Source: Magnetococcales bacterium
GTDB taxonomy: Bacteria > Pseudomonadota > Magnetococcia > Magnetococcales > Magnetaquicoccaceae
Length of the DNA: 8,430 nucleotides
NCBI GenBank assembly: GCA_015229095.1
Contig: JADGCE010000117.1
Location: 1-8,430, forward strand
Reading direction: 5' to 3'
The notes under the pieces are model-generated. The model ran no database searches and was not told the origin of the DNA. It saw nothing but the letters and a program-made list of their open reading frames with translations. Positions 1-6,112 of the stretch are shown one piece after another (the stretch's first letter is position 1; each line of letters starts with the position of its first letter). The position numbers were made by a program, and so were the translations under genes.

Positions 1-1387
1 GTGGTTCTGCCTGTTTTTCTGTTGTTGGGGTTGAACGGGCGGGCACCCTCTCCTGTTCCCCGGTCGTCACCGTTTTTCTGGGTGGCGGCGCATCCATGGT
101 TTTGGCGGAGGTGGATCCTGCCGCTTTTTCCGCCTGCGATGAGGGGGTTGCGGGAGTGGCAGGTGGCAACGCAACCGCCACCTCTACCGTGGATGGGGTG
201 CTCCTGGGGGATTCCTGGAAGCTGTTCAACAGCCTGTTCCAGAAACCGGCATCCTCGCCCCCCTCCGGCTTGTTGTCCGACGAGCCATTGCTCTGTTGGC
301 TGCCAACCGCCTGTTTTGCCCCCGTGTCAGAGGCAGGGGAGGGGAGCTTGCCGCCGCCCACCGGGTTGGCAGCAGAGAGGACCGCCGCAGCGGGCGGGGA
401 GCCCCCCTGGAACGAAGTCGCCAGCCGATCCAACACCCCCGGCGCGAGCATCTCCTTTTCCAACGCGACCGCAGGCGGGTTGCGGTTGGTGCCGCCCACA
501 GCGGTGCCAGATGCAGCGGGTTGGCCGGTCATCGTGGTCACGCCGTCGCGCTTTTCCCCCGTGCCGGGGGTGGCGCCACCCTCCGCACCCTGTTGGGCGG
601 GCGAAGGCTCCGGGGTGTGGGGCTTGCCGGTCTGTGGCGGGGTGTTCTCTGCCGCCGAACGGTCGGCGGTTGCCGCAGGCGGGCGGGGCGTTTCCTGAAA
701 ATGGGCCACCATTTTATCCCAAAAGCCCGTTGCCGCAGCCTCTGCACTCTCCTGGGCGGTCGCCGGTTGCTCCTGGATCGGCGTGGGACGGGGGCCGGGT
801 TCCGACGGGTTGGCAACCGCCGCCGTTGTCTGGGGCTGATCGGCCTTTTGCTGATGCAAACGTTGCAACGTGGCATTCATCTGCGCCAACTGAGCGACAA
901 GGGTGGCATTCTCCTGACGCAATGCCTGGGCCTGGGGGCTCTCCTCTGCAGTGGAGGCCTGCCCATGATCCGGCACTCCCGCCGGGGAGGGGAGAGAGCC
1001 CTGGGTGGCGGCCTGTTGCGCATCCTGATTCAGGCGAACCATCAAGGAGGCGTTCTGCCCCATCAAAGCCATGTTGTCTTCCAGCAACTTGCGTGCTTCC
1101 GCATTTTTTTTGCGGAGCTCCGCCGTCAGGATGGCGTTTTTATCCCACAGCTCCTGCAACTCCGCACGGTTTTGTCCCACCTGGGAGGCCAGAGCCTCTT
1201 TCTGCTTTTGCAATTGGGCCAGATTACCCGCCAGGGCGCTGTTGGGTGCCGGGTGGCGCGCATGCAGCTCTTCCTGCTTCAGCCGATTGTTAAAATCCAG
1301 CACCGCAACGAGAATGATCACCAGAAAGAGCAGGCTGAGCCCCAGGTCCATCAGGATAAACAAAAATTTTTTCGGTATGGCGTTCAT
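1..1387 (-). CDS. Single-TM coiled-coil, Pro/Ala-rich protein, ExbD/MotB-like N-terminus (3' end outside window)
   Basis: The frame is open for 462 codons from ATG at 1387 to the left edge, so the C-terminus is missing. Residues 1-7 are short and basic (K6, K7). Residues 8-30 form one hydrophobic helix with an aspartate (D14) near its start, in the pattern I-L-M-D-L-G-L-S-L-L-F. This resembles the membrane helix of ExbD/TolR/MotB stator proteins, where that Asp carries protons. Residues about 31-185 are rich in Gln, Leu, Glu, Asn and Lys and look like a coiled coil. From about 140 onward the chain also becomes Pro/Ala/Thr-rich and probably disordered. A 13-15 residue motif of the form G-F-W-[DN]-[KR]-x-x-x-x-F-Q-E recurs at about 221, 317 (degenerate) and 381. 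The start overlaps the stop of the upstream gene (ATGA), which supports the start choice and translational coupling. No OmpA/peptidoglycan-binding domain is visible in the part present. That this is a gene is well supported by frame, coupling and protein features; the family assignment is tentative. Confidence 0.8.
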   Translation of the reverse strand, partial: MNAIPKKFLFILMDLGLSLLFLVIILVAVLDFNNRLKQEELHARHPAPNSALAGNLAQLQKQKEALASQVGQNRAELQELWDKNAILTAELRKKNAEARKLLEDNMALMGQNASLMVRLNQDAQQAATQGSLPSPAGVPDHGQASTAEESPQAQALRQENATLVAQLAQMNATLQRLHQQKADQPQTTAAVANPSEPGPRPTPIQEQPATAQESAEAAATGFWDKMVAHFQETPRPPAATADRSAAENTPPQTGKPHTPEPSPAQQGAEGGATPGTGEKRDGVTTMTGQPAASGTAVGGTNRNPPAVALEKEMLAPGVLDRLATSFQGGSPPAAAVLSAANPVGGGKLPSPASDTGAKQAVGSQQSNGSSDNKPEGGEDAGFWNRLLNSFQESPRSTPSTVEVAVALPPATPATPSSQAEKAAGSTSAKTMDAPPPRKTVTTGEQERVPARSTPTTEKQAEP

Positions 1388-2475
1388 TGTCTCTTGAGGA
1401 CCGCTTTTGCAGGGGGTGTCCGGCGTCGACCTTGCCGCGTATTAAAAAACTCTCCCGCCAGCTGTGCAAATACAGGACCACGTGCGCCCTGGGCCTGTTG
1501 TGCGCGGGGTGGTGCGGTCACGGTCGGTCCTTGTTTTTCGATCCGGGCGATCGCTGCTGCCCTGTCGGTGGCCATGACCGGCTGTTGCGGATCCGGGCCA
1601 ATACCGGCTGCCGCATCCCCCTCTTCTCCGCCAGTGTCCAAGGTTTTCACCGGTTTGTCCATCGTTTTTTGCAATGCCACCGGCAGGAGGGGTTGCAACA
1701 GAACGGGGGATGACGTGGGGGGTGGTGCCGGCGGCTGGGTCACGGCGGCTGGGGCGTATGGCGACACCTCGCTTGGCGGGAGGGCGGTGTCGTCGGTTTC
1801 GTCCGCCTGCCTCTGCACCGGGATAGGGGGCGTGTCATCCTCCTCCAGAGTTTCCTGGGATAGGGCCACCTGCGTCAGGGTCTGCACCGTGGTGGGCCAA
1901 TCAGCTGTTGGCACCTCCTGGTAGAGGGGTTCCCAGTGTTGGCAGAGCATGCGCGCCTGTTCCGCCAACCGGTTCCGCTGCCATTTCACCGCCCAGGCAT
2001 AGAGAAAAGCCGTGCAGAGGCCACTGATGGAGGAGAGAAATTTGAACGATGCCGCCAGCAGCAAACCATCCAACGCCTGGCGGGCAGAGGCGATCTGTTC
2101 GGCATGCAGGGCGCGGTTCATGAAAACAAGGGCAGCCGTCAGGCCCAACAGGGTGAAGAGCAACCCCATACCCAAAAAACGGGTGGGGATGGCGTGCAAA
2201 TGATGCTGTTCCCAATCCTTTTCCAGCTGCTCCCGCAGGATCGGCAGGGTGGGTATGGCCGCTGCCGCGTTGCCCGCTCCGTGGCCCTGTGTGGCGTGCG
2301 TGGGAGGAAAACCCTGTTGCAAACGCAGGAGATCCTCGGCCAACCGCTCCTGGATGGGGCGGACGCTGTGCCGTTGCCAGTGCAGCCATTGCAGGGTTCC
2401 CCAGGTCATGATCGTGCCGGAGCCGATCCAGGGGATCCAGGGATGATTCAGCAGATGCAGAAGCCAGTCCAGCAT
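1384..2475 (-). CDS. MotA/TolQ/ExbB/ZorA-like three-helix membrane protein
   Basis: This is a 363-residue protein. Predicted membrane helices lie at about 13-32, 99-119 and 137-163. The first loop (33-97) is polar and charged, as in TolQ/ExbB. Helix 2 contains L-G-M-G-L-L-F-T-L-L-G-L-T and helix 3 contains F-L-S-S-I-S-G-L-C-T-A-F-L. Both resemble the pore helices of the MotA/TolQ/ExbB family, including ZorA, with small residues and threonines facing the pore. The remaining 200 residues form a Pro-rich, acidic, probably cytoplasmic tail that ends in a basic segment (R347-R352 region). The ATG at 2475 has a good GGAG Shine-Dalgarno seven bases upstream. The stop overlaps the start of the next gene, a putative ExbD/MotB-like partner, and this pairing strengthens the call. 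A ParA-like ATPase gene lies 117 bases upstream on the same strand. The family assignment rests on topology and motif resemblance by eye. An unrelated three-helix membrane protein remains possible. Confidence 0.6.
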   Translation of the reverse strand: MLDWLLHLLNHPWIPWIGSGTIMTWGTLQWLHWQRHSVRPIQERLAEDLLRLQQGFPPTHATQGHGAGNAAAAIPTLPILREQLEKDWEQHHLHAIPTRFLGMGLLFTLLGLTAALVFMNRALHAEQIASARQALDGLLLAASFKFLSSISGLCTAFLYAWAVKWQRNRLAEQARMLCQHWEPLYQEVPTADWPTTVQTLTQVALSQETLEEDDTPPIPVQRQADETDDTALPPSEVSPYAPAAVTQPPAPPPTSSPVLLQPLLPVALQKTMDKPVKTLDTGGEEGDAAAGIGPDPQQPVMATDRAAAIARIEKQGPTVTAPPRAQQAQGARGPVFAQLAGEFFNTRQGRRRTPPAKAVLKRQ

Positions 2476-2482
2476 GGGAGTT

Positions 2483-2486
2483 CTCC
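2483..2486 (-). promoter_or_regulatory. Shine-Dalgarno of the MotA/TolQ-like gene
   Basis: GGAG on the minus strand sits seven bases before the ATG at 2475 and supports that start. Confidence 0.6.
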
Positions 2487-2592
2487 GACGGCAAAAGCGG
2501 GCAGATCACCCGCCATGACGAGCCCTACCAAAATACGTGCCAATTTGCCAAAATCTGCACGGGTTATTGCCTGTGCGTTTCTGCGCGCCCCT

Positions 2593-3456
2593 TCAGGCGG
2601 GCATGCGGGTTTGCCAGCGATCGAAGAGCTCGCTTACCACCTTTTTGACGTGGGGATAATAGCTCCCATAGCGATCCTTGAGGGAGGTAAAGGCCAAGGT
2701 GTCGTCGGTGGCATTGGCCAACTCGGGGGCGTTGGGCAGATAGTTGTTGAAACAGGGGATCTGGACCTCTTGCAACAGCCGCACAATGGCCGGGGCATGG
2801 AGGCGGAATTGCCGGCTGCGTTTGTCGGTGCGGTTGAGCAGGATGCCGAGGCAGACAGGGCACCCCTGGCCGTGTTCCTGCGCATACCGGATCATGCGCA
2901 GGGTTTCGGGCAGGGCGTGCAGGGCCAGTCGGGTGGGTTCCATGGGGATGACCAGGGAGTCGCTCATCACCAGGGCGTTGACGGCCAACAGATGGCGTTC
3001 GTCCAGGTTGCCGGGCAGATCCAGCAGGACGATGTCAAAGTGCGGCAGCAGGAGCGGCTTGAGGGTGCGCGCGAAGAGGGTCAAGGTATGGAGGGGATTG
3101 GCATCAAAATTGAAGATGCTCTCCCTCTCTGGCAGGAGCACCGTGACGGCAGGCAGGGGCGGATGACCCCGCAGGCTGCTGGGACGCAGCAGCAGGAAGG
3201 GGCGCAGATCCGGCTGCCGGCCTTGGGCGAGCTGCATGGCCAGATGGCCGATCGTGCGTGCCTCCGCCCTGGCCTGCCGGGCCAGTTCCTCCCCAAGCAA
3301 AGCCGTGCTGCTGGAGCCCTGGGCGTCCAGGTCCATGACCAAAACCCGCAGCGGTCGCCCTGCCACCCGCACGGAGGCCAAAAAATCGGCCATGAAAAAG
3401 GTCAGGGTCGATTTGCCGACCCCGCCTTTGTTGTTGTAGAGGGCGATGCTGTGCAT
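2593..3456 (-). CDS. ParA/MinD-family (SIMIBI) partitioning ATPase
   Basis: This is a complete 287-residue P-loop ATPase. The deviant Walker A motif K-G-G-V-G-K-S-T lies at residues 10-17, with the signature lysine K10 and catalytic lysine K15. The switch I region D-L-D-A-Q-G is at 42-47. The switch II region D-L-P-G is at 146-149, with Gly where ParA proteins usually have a second Pro. ParA-like segments follow around 169-190 (V-I-P-M-E-P) and 203-211 (L-G-I-L-L-N-R-T-D). Family members dimerise on ATP, usually bind DNA or membrane, and position cargo such as chromosomes, plasmids, chemoreceptor arrays or microcompartments. No amphipathic MinD-type C-terminal helix is obvious. The ATG at 3456 places the P-loop at the usual distance from the N-terminus, and no alternative in-frame ATG lies upstream before a stop. 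Its Shine-Dalgarno is weak. It is transcribed away from the magnetosome genes and probably leads an operon with the two membrane-protein genes. Partner and cargo are unknown; positioning of magnetosomes or of the adjacent membrane complex is inference. Confidence 0.9.
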   Translation of the reverse strand: MHSIALYNNKGGVGKSTLTFFMADFLASVRVAGRPLRVLVMDLDAQGSSSTALLGEELARQARAEARTIGHLAMQLAQGRQPDLRPFLLLRPSSLRGHPPLPAVTVLLPERESIFNFDANPLHTLTLFARTLKPLLLPHFDIVLLDLPGNLDERHLLAVNALVMSDSLVIPMEPTRLALHALPETLRMIRYAQEHGQGCPVCLGILLNRTDKRSRQFRLHAPAIVRLLQEVQIPCFNNYLPNAPELANATDDTLAFTSLKDRYGSYYPHVKKVVSELFDRWQTRMPA

Positions 3457-3613
3457 GAGGGCTGTTCCGTACCACCAACTGGAGGTAAAAATGAATTTAT
3501 TCTCTTGACAGGCGGCGCAATTGCAGGCTAACTACCGACCTTCTGAATGATGCGATTTGTTGGGCGAAGGAGCGTGGAAACAGGATGCAGGTATCCGGGG
3601 GAGATTGTCAACC
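3457..3613. promoter_or_regulatory. Divergent intergenic control region
   Basis: These 157 bases separate the minus-strand parA-like gene from the plus-strand magnetosome genes, so promoters for both directions should lie here. On the plus strand, a perfect TTGACA (3505-3510) is followed after 17-18 bases by a poor -10 candidate around 3528-3534 (CTAACTA). On the minus strand only weak AT-rich -10-like sequence (about 3490-3500) is visible. No clear operator palindrome was found. Confidence 0.4.
3505..3534 (+). promoter_or_regulatory. Candidate sigma70-type promoter for the magnetosome operon
   Basis: The consensus -35 hexamer TTGACA at 3505-3510 is followed by a 17-base spacer and a weak -10 (CTAACT, 3528-3533). 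Transcription would start near 3541, about 70 bases before the first plus-strand gene. The weak -10 suggests an activator or a chance match. Confidence 0.35.
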
Positions 3614-3997
3614 ATGCAGATAACTGAAAGCTTGTTGGCTGTGGGGGAGCTGGAGGCACCGGCACTGGTCAAGGGGTTGGTGGCCCAGGGCGGTGCCCTG
3701 CCCGCCGTCAGCATCACCGCAGTGACCGGCAAAGGGGTGGTGGGTCAGACGATGAGTACGGTCGGACAGGCCATGAACTCCTTGGCCATGGGCGGCGGTG
3801 GGGGTGGGGCGGCGGTGGCCGTCAAGGCAGGGGGAGGGGCGAGCACCGGCCTGGGCGTGAGTCTGGGCGTCGGGGCCTGGGCCCATGTACTCCTGATCGG
3901 GGTCGTCATTGCCCTGGGGGTGGGCGTCTGCAACTATTTGTACCGCAATGGCGCCGCAGGTGGGCAGGTCGACGCAGGGGGTATGCCGGAGGGGTGA
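3614..3997 (+). CDS. MamD/Mms6-like glycine-rich magnetosome membrane protein
   Basis: This is a 127-residue protein. The N-terminal 58 residues are mildly polar. Residues 59-78 are very Gly/Ala-rich. Residues 79-94 (G-L-G-V-S-L-G-V-G-A-W-A-H-V-L-L) match the Leu-Gly-rich segment shared by Mms6, MamD and MamG. That segment runs into one membrane helix (about 88-109) ending in N-Y-L-Y-R-N. In known systems these proteins sit in the magnetosome membrane and influence magnetite crystal growth, and the Mms6 acidic C-terminus binds iron. Here the tail is only about 17 residues with few acidic groups. The protein is also much shorter than MamD as I recall it (about 300 residues). The ATG at 3614 is preceded by GGGGGAG ten bases upstream. 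A TTG at 3557 would add 19 residues but lacks a ribosome site. Position just before mamF fits the mamGFDC/mms6 gene groupings known elsewhere. Membership of the Mms6/MamD/MamG group is likely; which member is unclear. Confidence 0.65.
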   Translation: MQITESLLAVGELEAPALVKGLVAQGGALPAVSITAVTGKGVVGQTMSTVGQAMNSLAMGGGGGGAAVAVKAGGGASTGLGVSLGVGAWAHVLLIGVVIALGVGVCNYLYRNGAAGGQVDAGGMPEG

Positions 3998-4146
3998 TGG
4001 GCCGAGCAGATATGGGGTCGGGCAGGCCGTCCTGCTGATAAAAGTTTATTAAAATTTTTATATTTTTTTTGTGCGGCTGTTTTTTTATTTAAGTTGTTCG
4101 AGGGGGGGGGAAATCCTTTTTCTCTTTGTGGTGTTGAGGTATCCTG
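3998..4146 (+). promoter_or_regulatory. AT-rich leader of mamF with a G9 run
   Basis: These 149 bases lie between the MamD/Mms6-like gene and mamF. A short imperfect hairpin (GCAGG/CCTGC, 4022-4035) is followed by a strongly AT-rich tract (about 4037-4092) that stands out in this GC-rich window. A run of nine G lies at 4102-4110. GAGGT at 4136-4140 is the mamF ribosome site, six bases before the ATG. The AT-rich stretch could hold an internal promoter, but no convincing -35/-10 pair can be fixed. Confidence 0.35.
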
Positions 4147-4470
4147 ATGGCGGACTACGTGTTGCAACTGCCGGAATCGCGCCGAACCCGTGCCCTGGCT
4201 GCGATGAGTTATCTGACCATACTGTGTCTGATTCCCCTGGTGTTCGGTGGACACAGTGCGTTTGTTCACTTTCACGCCCGGCAGGGGTTGATCCTGTGGC
4301 TGTGGACGCTGTTGTCCATTTTTGCCCTGGCCACCGGTGAGATCGGCGGTTTTTTTCTGACCTTTTCTTCCGGTGTGATCGCCCTTTACAGTCTGATTGG
4401 CATTGTCTCTGTCCTTCTGCACCGCCGCTGGCGGTTGCCGGTGGTTGCTCATTTGGCGGAAAAATTGTGA
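4147..4470 (+). CDS. mamF: MamF/MmsF-family magnetosome membrane protein (DUF4870-like)
   Basis: This 107-residue protein has three predicted membrane helices (about 17-33, 46-62 and 68-92) and a basic C-terminal stretch (R93-R96). The motif F-H-A-R-Q-G-L at 42-48, just before helix 2, is the hallmark of the DUF4870/Tic20-like family to which MamF and MmsF belong. Length is close to MamF of Magnetospirillum (about 110). In Magnetospirillum, MamF is an abundant magnetosome membrane protein and, with the related MmsF, helps set crystal size and shape. The ATG has a GAGGT site at 4136-4140. The stop TGA overlaps the GTG start of mamH (GTGA), implying translational coupling. MamF and MmsF are paralogues that cannot be separated with certainty by eye; MamF is preferred for length and its place next to a MamD/Mms6-like gene. 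Confidence 0.82.
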   Translation: MADYVLQLPESRRTRALAAMSYLTILCLIPLVFGGHSAFVHFHARQGLILWLWTLLSIFALATGEIGGFFLTFSSGVIALYSLIGIVSVLLHRRWRLPVVAHLAEKL

Positions 4471-5771
4471 AACAGGTAGAAGCGCGACATCACAATACCC
4501 TGTATCTGCTGGCGGCCCTCTCCATGATTTTTATGACCATGGCCCTGGCACTGCAGCCCCTCTATCTGCGCAAAGTGTTGGGGTTGGCACGGGATAATGC
4601 CGGTTTTGTCAATGCCAATATCCAGGTGATCACCGAGTTGGTGGACCTGCTGTCGGTGGCCTATCTGGGGTATCTCTCCGACCGTATCGGGCGTATTCCG
4701 GTCGTCTACTACGGGTTTATTCTGGCGGGCATCTCCGCCCTGCTGTTGCCGTTCAGTCTGGAGTTGGGGGTGATGACGGGTTTGGGCGGGTTGACCTTTG
4801 TCTACCTGTTCCGCTCCAGCATGTCCCTGGGAACCACGGCCGTCTGGCCCCAGATTGCCACGTTGGCCGGGGATTTTGCCGATGGAGCCGCCTCCATGCG
4901 TCACGACAGCGCGGAGGCCTACCGTTTGCGACCTCGGTTGTTGGCCAAGGCCGGGTTCATGATGGCCTTCGGGGCCACCCTGGTCTATACGGTGCTGATG
5001 CAAATTCCCCAGCAGGCCGGGGTGGTGGTGGCCATGGCGTTGATGGCCGGTTTTGCCTTCGCCGGCGGTTGGATTGCCCGCTGTTTTCTCGTCGATGTCG
5101 CCCCCAAAGTCCGTGTGGACCGCATCCCGTTGCGGGCCATTCTGCAATTGCTGCGGCAGGAAGAAAAACTGCGCCTCAGCTTTTATTCGGCGTTCACCTC
5201 CCGCAACGACATGGTGATCATCGGCCTGTTTTTGATGACCTGGGCCATCTATTTCGCCGATGTGCTGGGGGTCAGCCATGTGCAGGCGGCGGCCCAGGCG
5301 GGTATGGTGATCGGTTTTATTGGCTTGATGGTGCTGTTGACCGTCAATATTTGGGGGGAGTTGATCCTGCGTTTGGGAAGGGTTCCGGCCATGGTGCTGG
5401 GGTTGTTTCTTTCTGGCGCGGGTTTTGCTGGCATGGGCTTTATCGTCAACCCCCTGGGGGGCTGGGTCTTCGTGCCCGCCTTTCTGGTGGGGGTGGGGCA
5501 GGCAGGCTGTCTGCTGGCTCCCCAGGTGACCACCATGGACCTGGCCCCGGTGGCCATGCGGGGTTCGGTGTTGGGCGTCTTCAACACGGTGGGCTGTCTG
5601 GGGATTATTTTTTTTCTGCAGGCGGGGGGGCTGCTGTTTGACTGGCTGGGCCCCAATGCACCATTTGTATTTACAGGGATTGCGAATTTTATCATTATGT
5701 TCTATGGTCTGCTACTCCTCAGAAAAAAAACCGCCCAAAGTTCAGGTGCGCGGATTCTGGAGGAGGTGTGA
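4467..5771 (+). CDS. mamH: MamH, major facilitator superfamily magnetosome transporter
   Basis: This 434-residue protein has about 12 hydrophobic segments across the whole chain. The MFS motif A appears as G-Y-L-S-D-R-I-G-R at 68-76 in the loop after helix 2. The N-terminal part, including N-A-N-I-Q-V-I-T-E at 49-57, resembles MamH as I know it from Magnetospirillum (about 430 residues). MamH is thought to move iron or a related solute across the magnetosome membrane, and its loss reduces magnetite formation. No C-terminal ferric-reductase-like domain is present, which excludes the related MamZ. The GTG start at 4467 overlaps the mamF stop and gives the usual short N-terminal lead before helix 1. 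mamI follows after 54 bases, in the conserved order mamH-mamI-mamE. Confidence 0.9.
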   Translation: MKQVEARHHNTLYLLAALSMIFMTMALALQPLYLRKVLGLARDNAGFVNANIQVITELVDLLSVAYLGYLSDRIGRIPVVYYGFILAGISALLLPFSLELGVMTGLGGLTFVYLFRSSMSLGTTAVWPQIATLAGDFADGAASMRHDSAEAYRLRPRLLAKAGFMMAFGATLVYTVLMQIPQQAGVVVAMALMAGFAFAGGWIARCFLVDVAPKVRVDRIPLRAILQLLRQEEKLRLSFYSAFTSRNDMVIIGLFLMTWAIYFADVLGVSHVQAAAQAGMVIGFIGLMVLLTVNIWGELILRLGRVPAMVLGLFLSGAGFAGMGFIVNPLGGWVFVPAFLVGVGQAGCLLAPQVTTMDLAPVAMRGSVLGVFNTVGCLGIIFFLQAGGLLFDWLGPNAPFVFTGIANFIIMFYGLLLLRKKTAQSSGARILEEV

Positions 5772-5810
5772 TGGCTGGCCTGCCGTGTTGAATAAAAAAC
5801 TGGGTTTCTC

Positions 5811-5820
5811 GGGAGAGAGA
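5811..5820 (+). promoter_or_regulatory. Shine-Dalgarno of mamI
   Basis: The purine run GGGAGAGAGA ends five bases before the mamI ATG at 5826 and supports that start. Confidence 0.5.
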
Positions 5821-5825
5821 TAAAA

Positions 5826-6077
5826 ATGGCGAATATTGTGTTTGGTTTGGTGGCCATTGCACTGGGTTTGTGGGGGCTCTCTACCTGGTGGTGGTCGGTG
5901 GTGGAGGTGTTGCGTGGCGTTGTGCCACTGCTGCTCATCTTGATCGGTCCGGTGGCTTTGGCGGCGGGCATTACCAGGCTGCGGGAAGATGGCGAGGTGG
6001 AGTCGGTACTGGCGGAGAGTGAATTGGGCGATGAGCCCGGGGAGCTTTTGCAGCAGGATACGGCACGGCCTTTGTAA
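5826..6077 (+). CDS. mamI: MamI, small magnetosome membrane-invagination protein
   Basis: This 83-residue protein has two membrane helices (about 2-21 and 27-50) joined by a short W-W-W-S-V-V-E loop. Its acidic C-terminal tail contains E-D-G-E-V-E and G-D-E-P-G-E. Size, two-helix hairpin topology and position between mamH and mamE match MamI (about 70-77 residues in Magnetospirillum). In that genus MamI is needed for forming magnetosome membrane vesicles and may affect crystal nucleation. The tail here is somewhat longer and more acidic than I would expect. The gene lies 54 bases after mamH and 35 bases before mamE, consistent with one transcript. Because the protein is small, the assignment leans on gene order as well as topology. 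Confidence 0.85.
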   Translation: MANIVFGLVAIALGLWGLSTWWWSVVEVLRGVVPLLLILIGPVALAAGITRLREDGEVESVLAESELGDEPGELLQQDTARPL

Positions 6078-6112
6078 ATCGCGTTTGATCAGGCAAAAGT
6101 GGATCATCGAGA

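Noticed and set aside
1..1924. Long plus-strand open frames (1-1293 and 296-1924)
   Set aside because: They show shadow composition (Pro, Arg, Cys, Trp-rich) and lie opposite the coupled minus-strand membrane and coiled-coil genes, which have sensible helices, overlap and a ribosome site.
2476..2592. Small hairpin GCGGG/CCCGC (2497-2513) and repeated CCAAAAT in the parA/TolQ-like gap
   Set aside because: The stem is short with a seven-base loop, and the repeat is seven bases only; neither is distinguishable from chance.
1936..3531. Plus-strand open frame of 531 codons opposite the ParA and TolQ-like genes
   Set aside because: It is rich in Gln and Gly with no domain pattern, and the opposite strand carries a complete ParA with all motifs.
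3557..3613. Upstream TTG start for the MamD/Mms6-like gene
   Set aside because: There is no ribosome site before it; the ATG at 3614 has GGGGGAG at a fitting distance.
4022..4035. Hairpin GCAGG/CCTGC after the MamD/Mms6-like gene as a terminator
   Set aside because: The stem is only five pairs and no T-run follows directly; the later T-rich tract is too far away.
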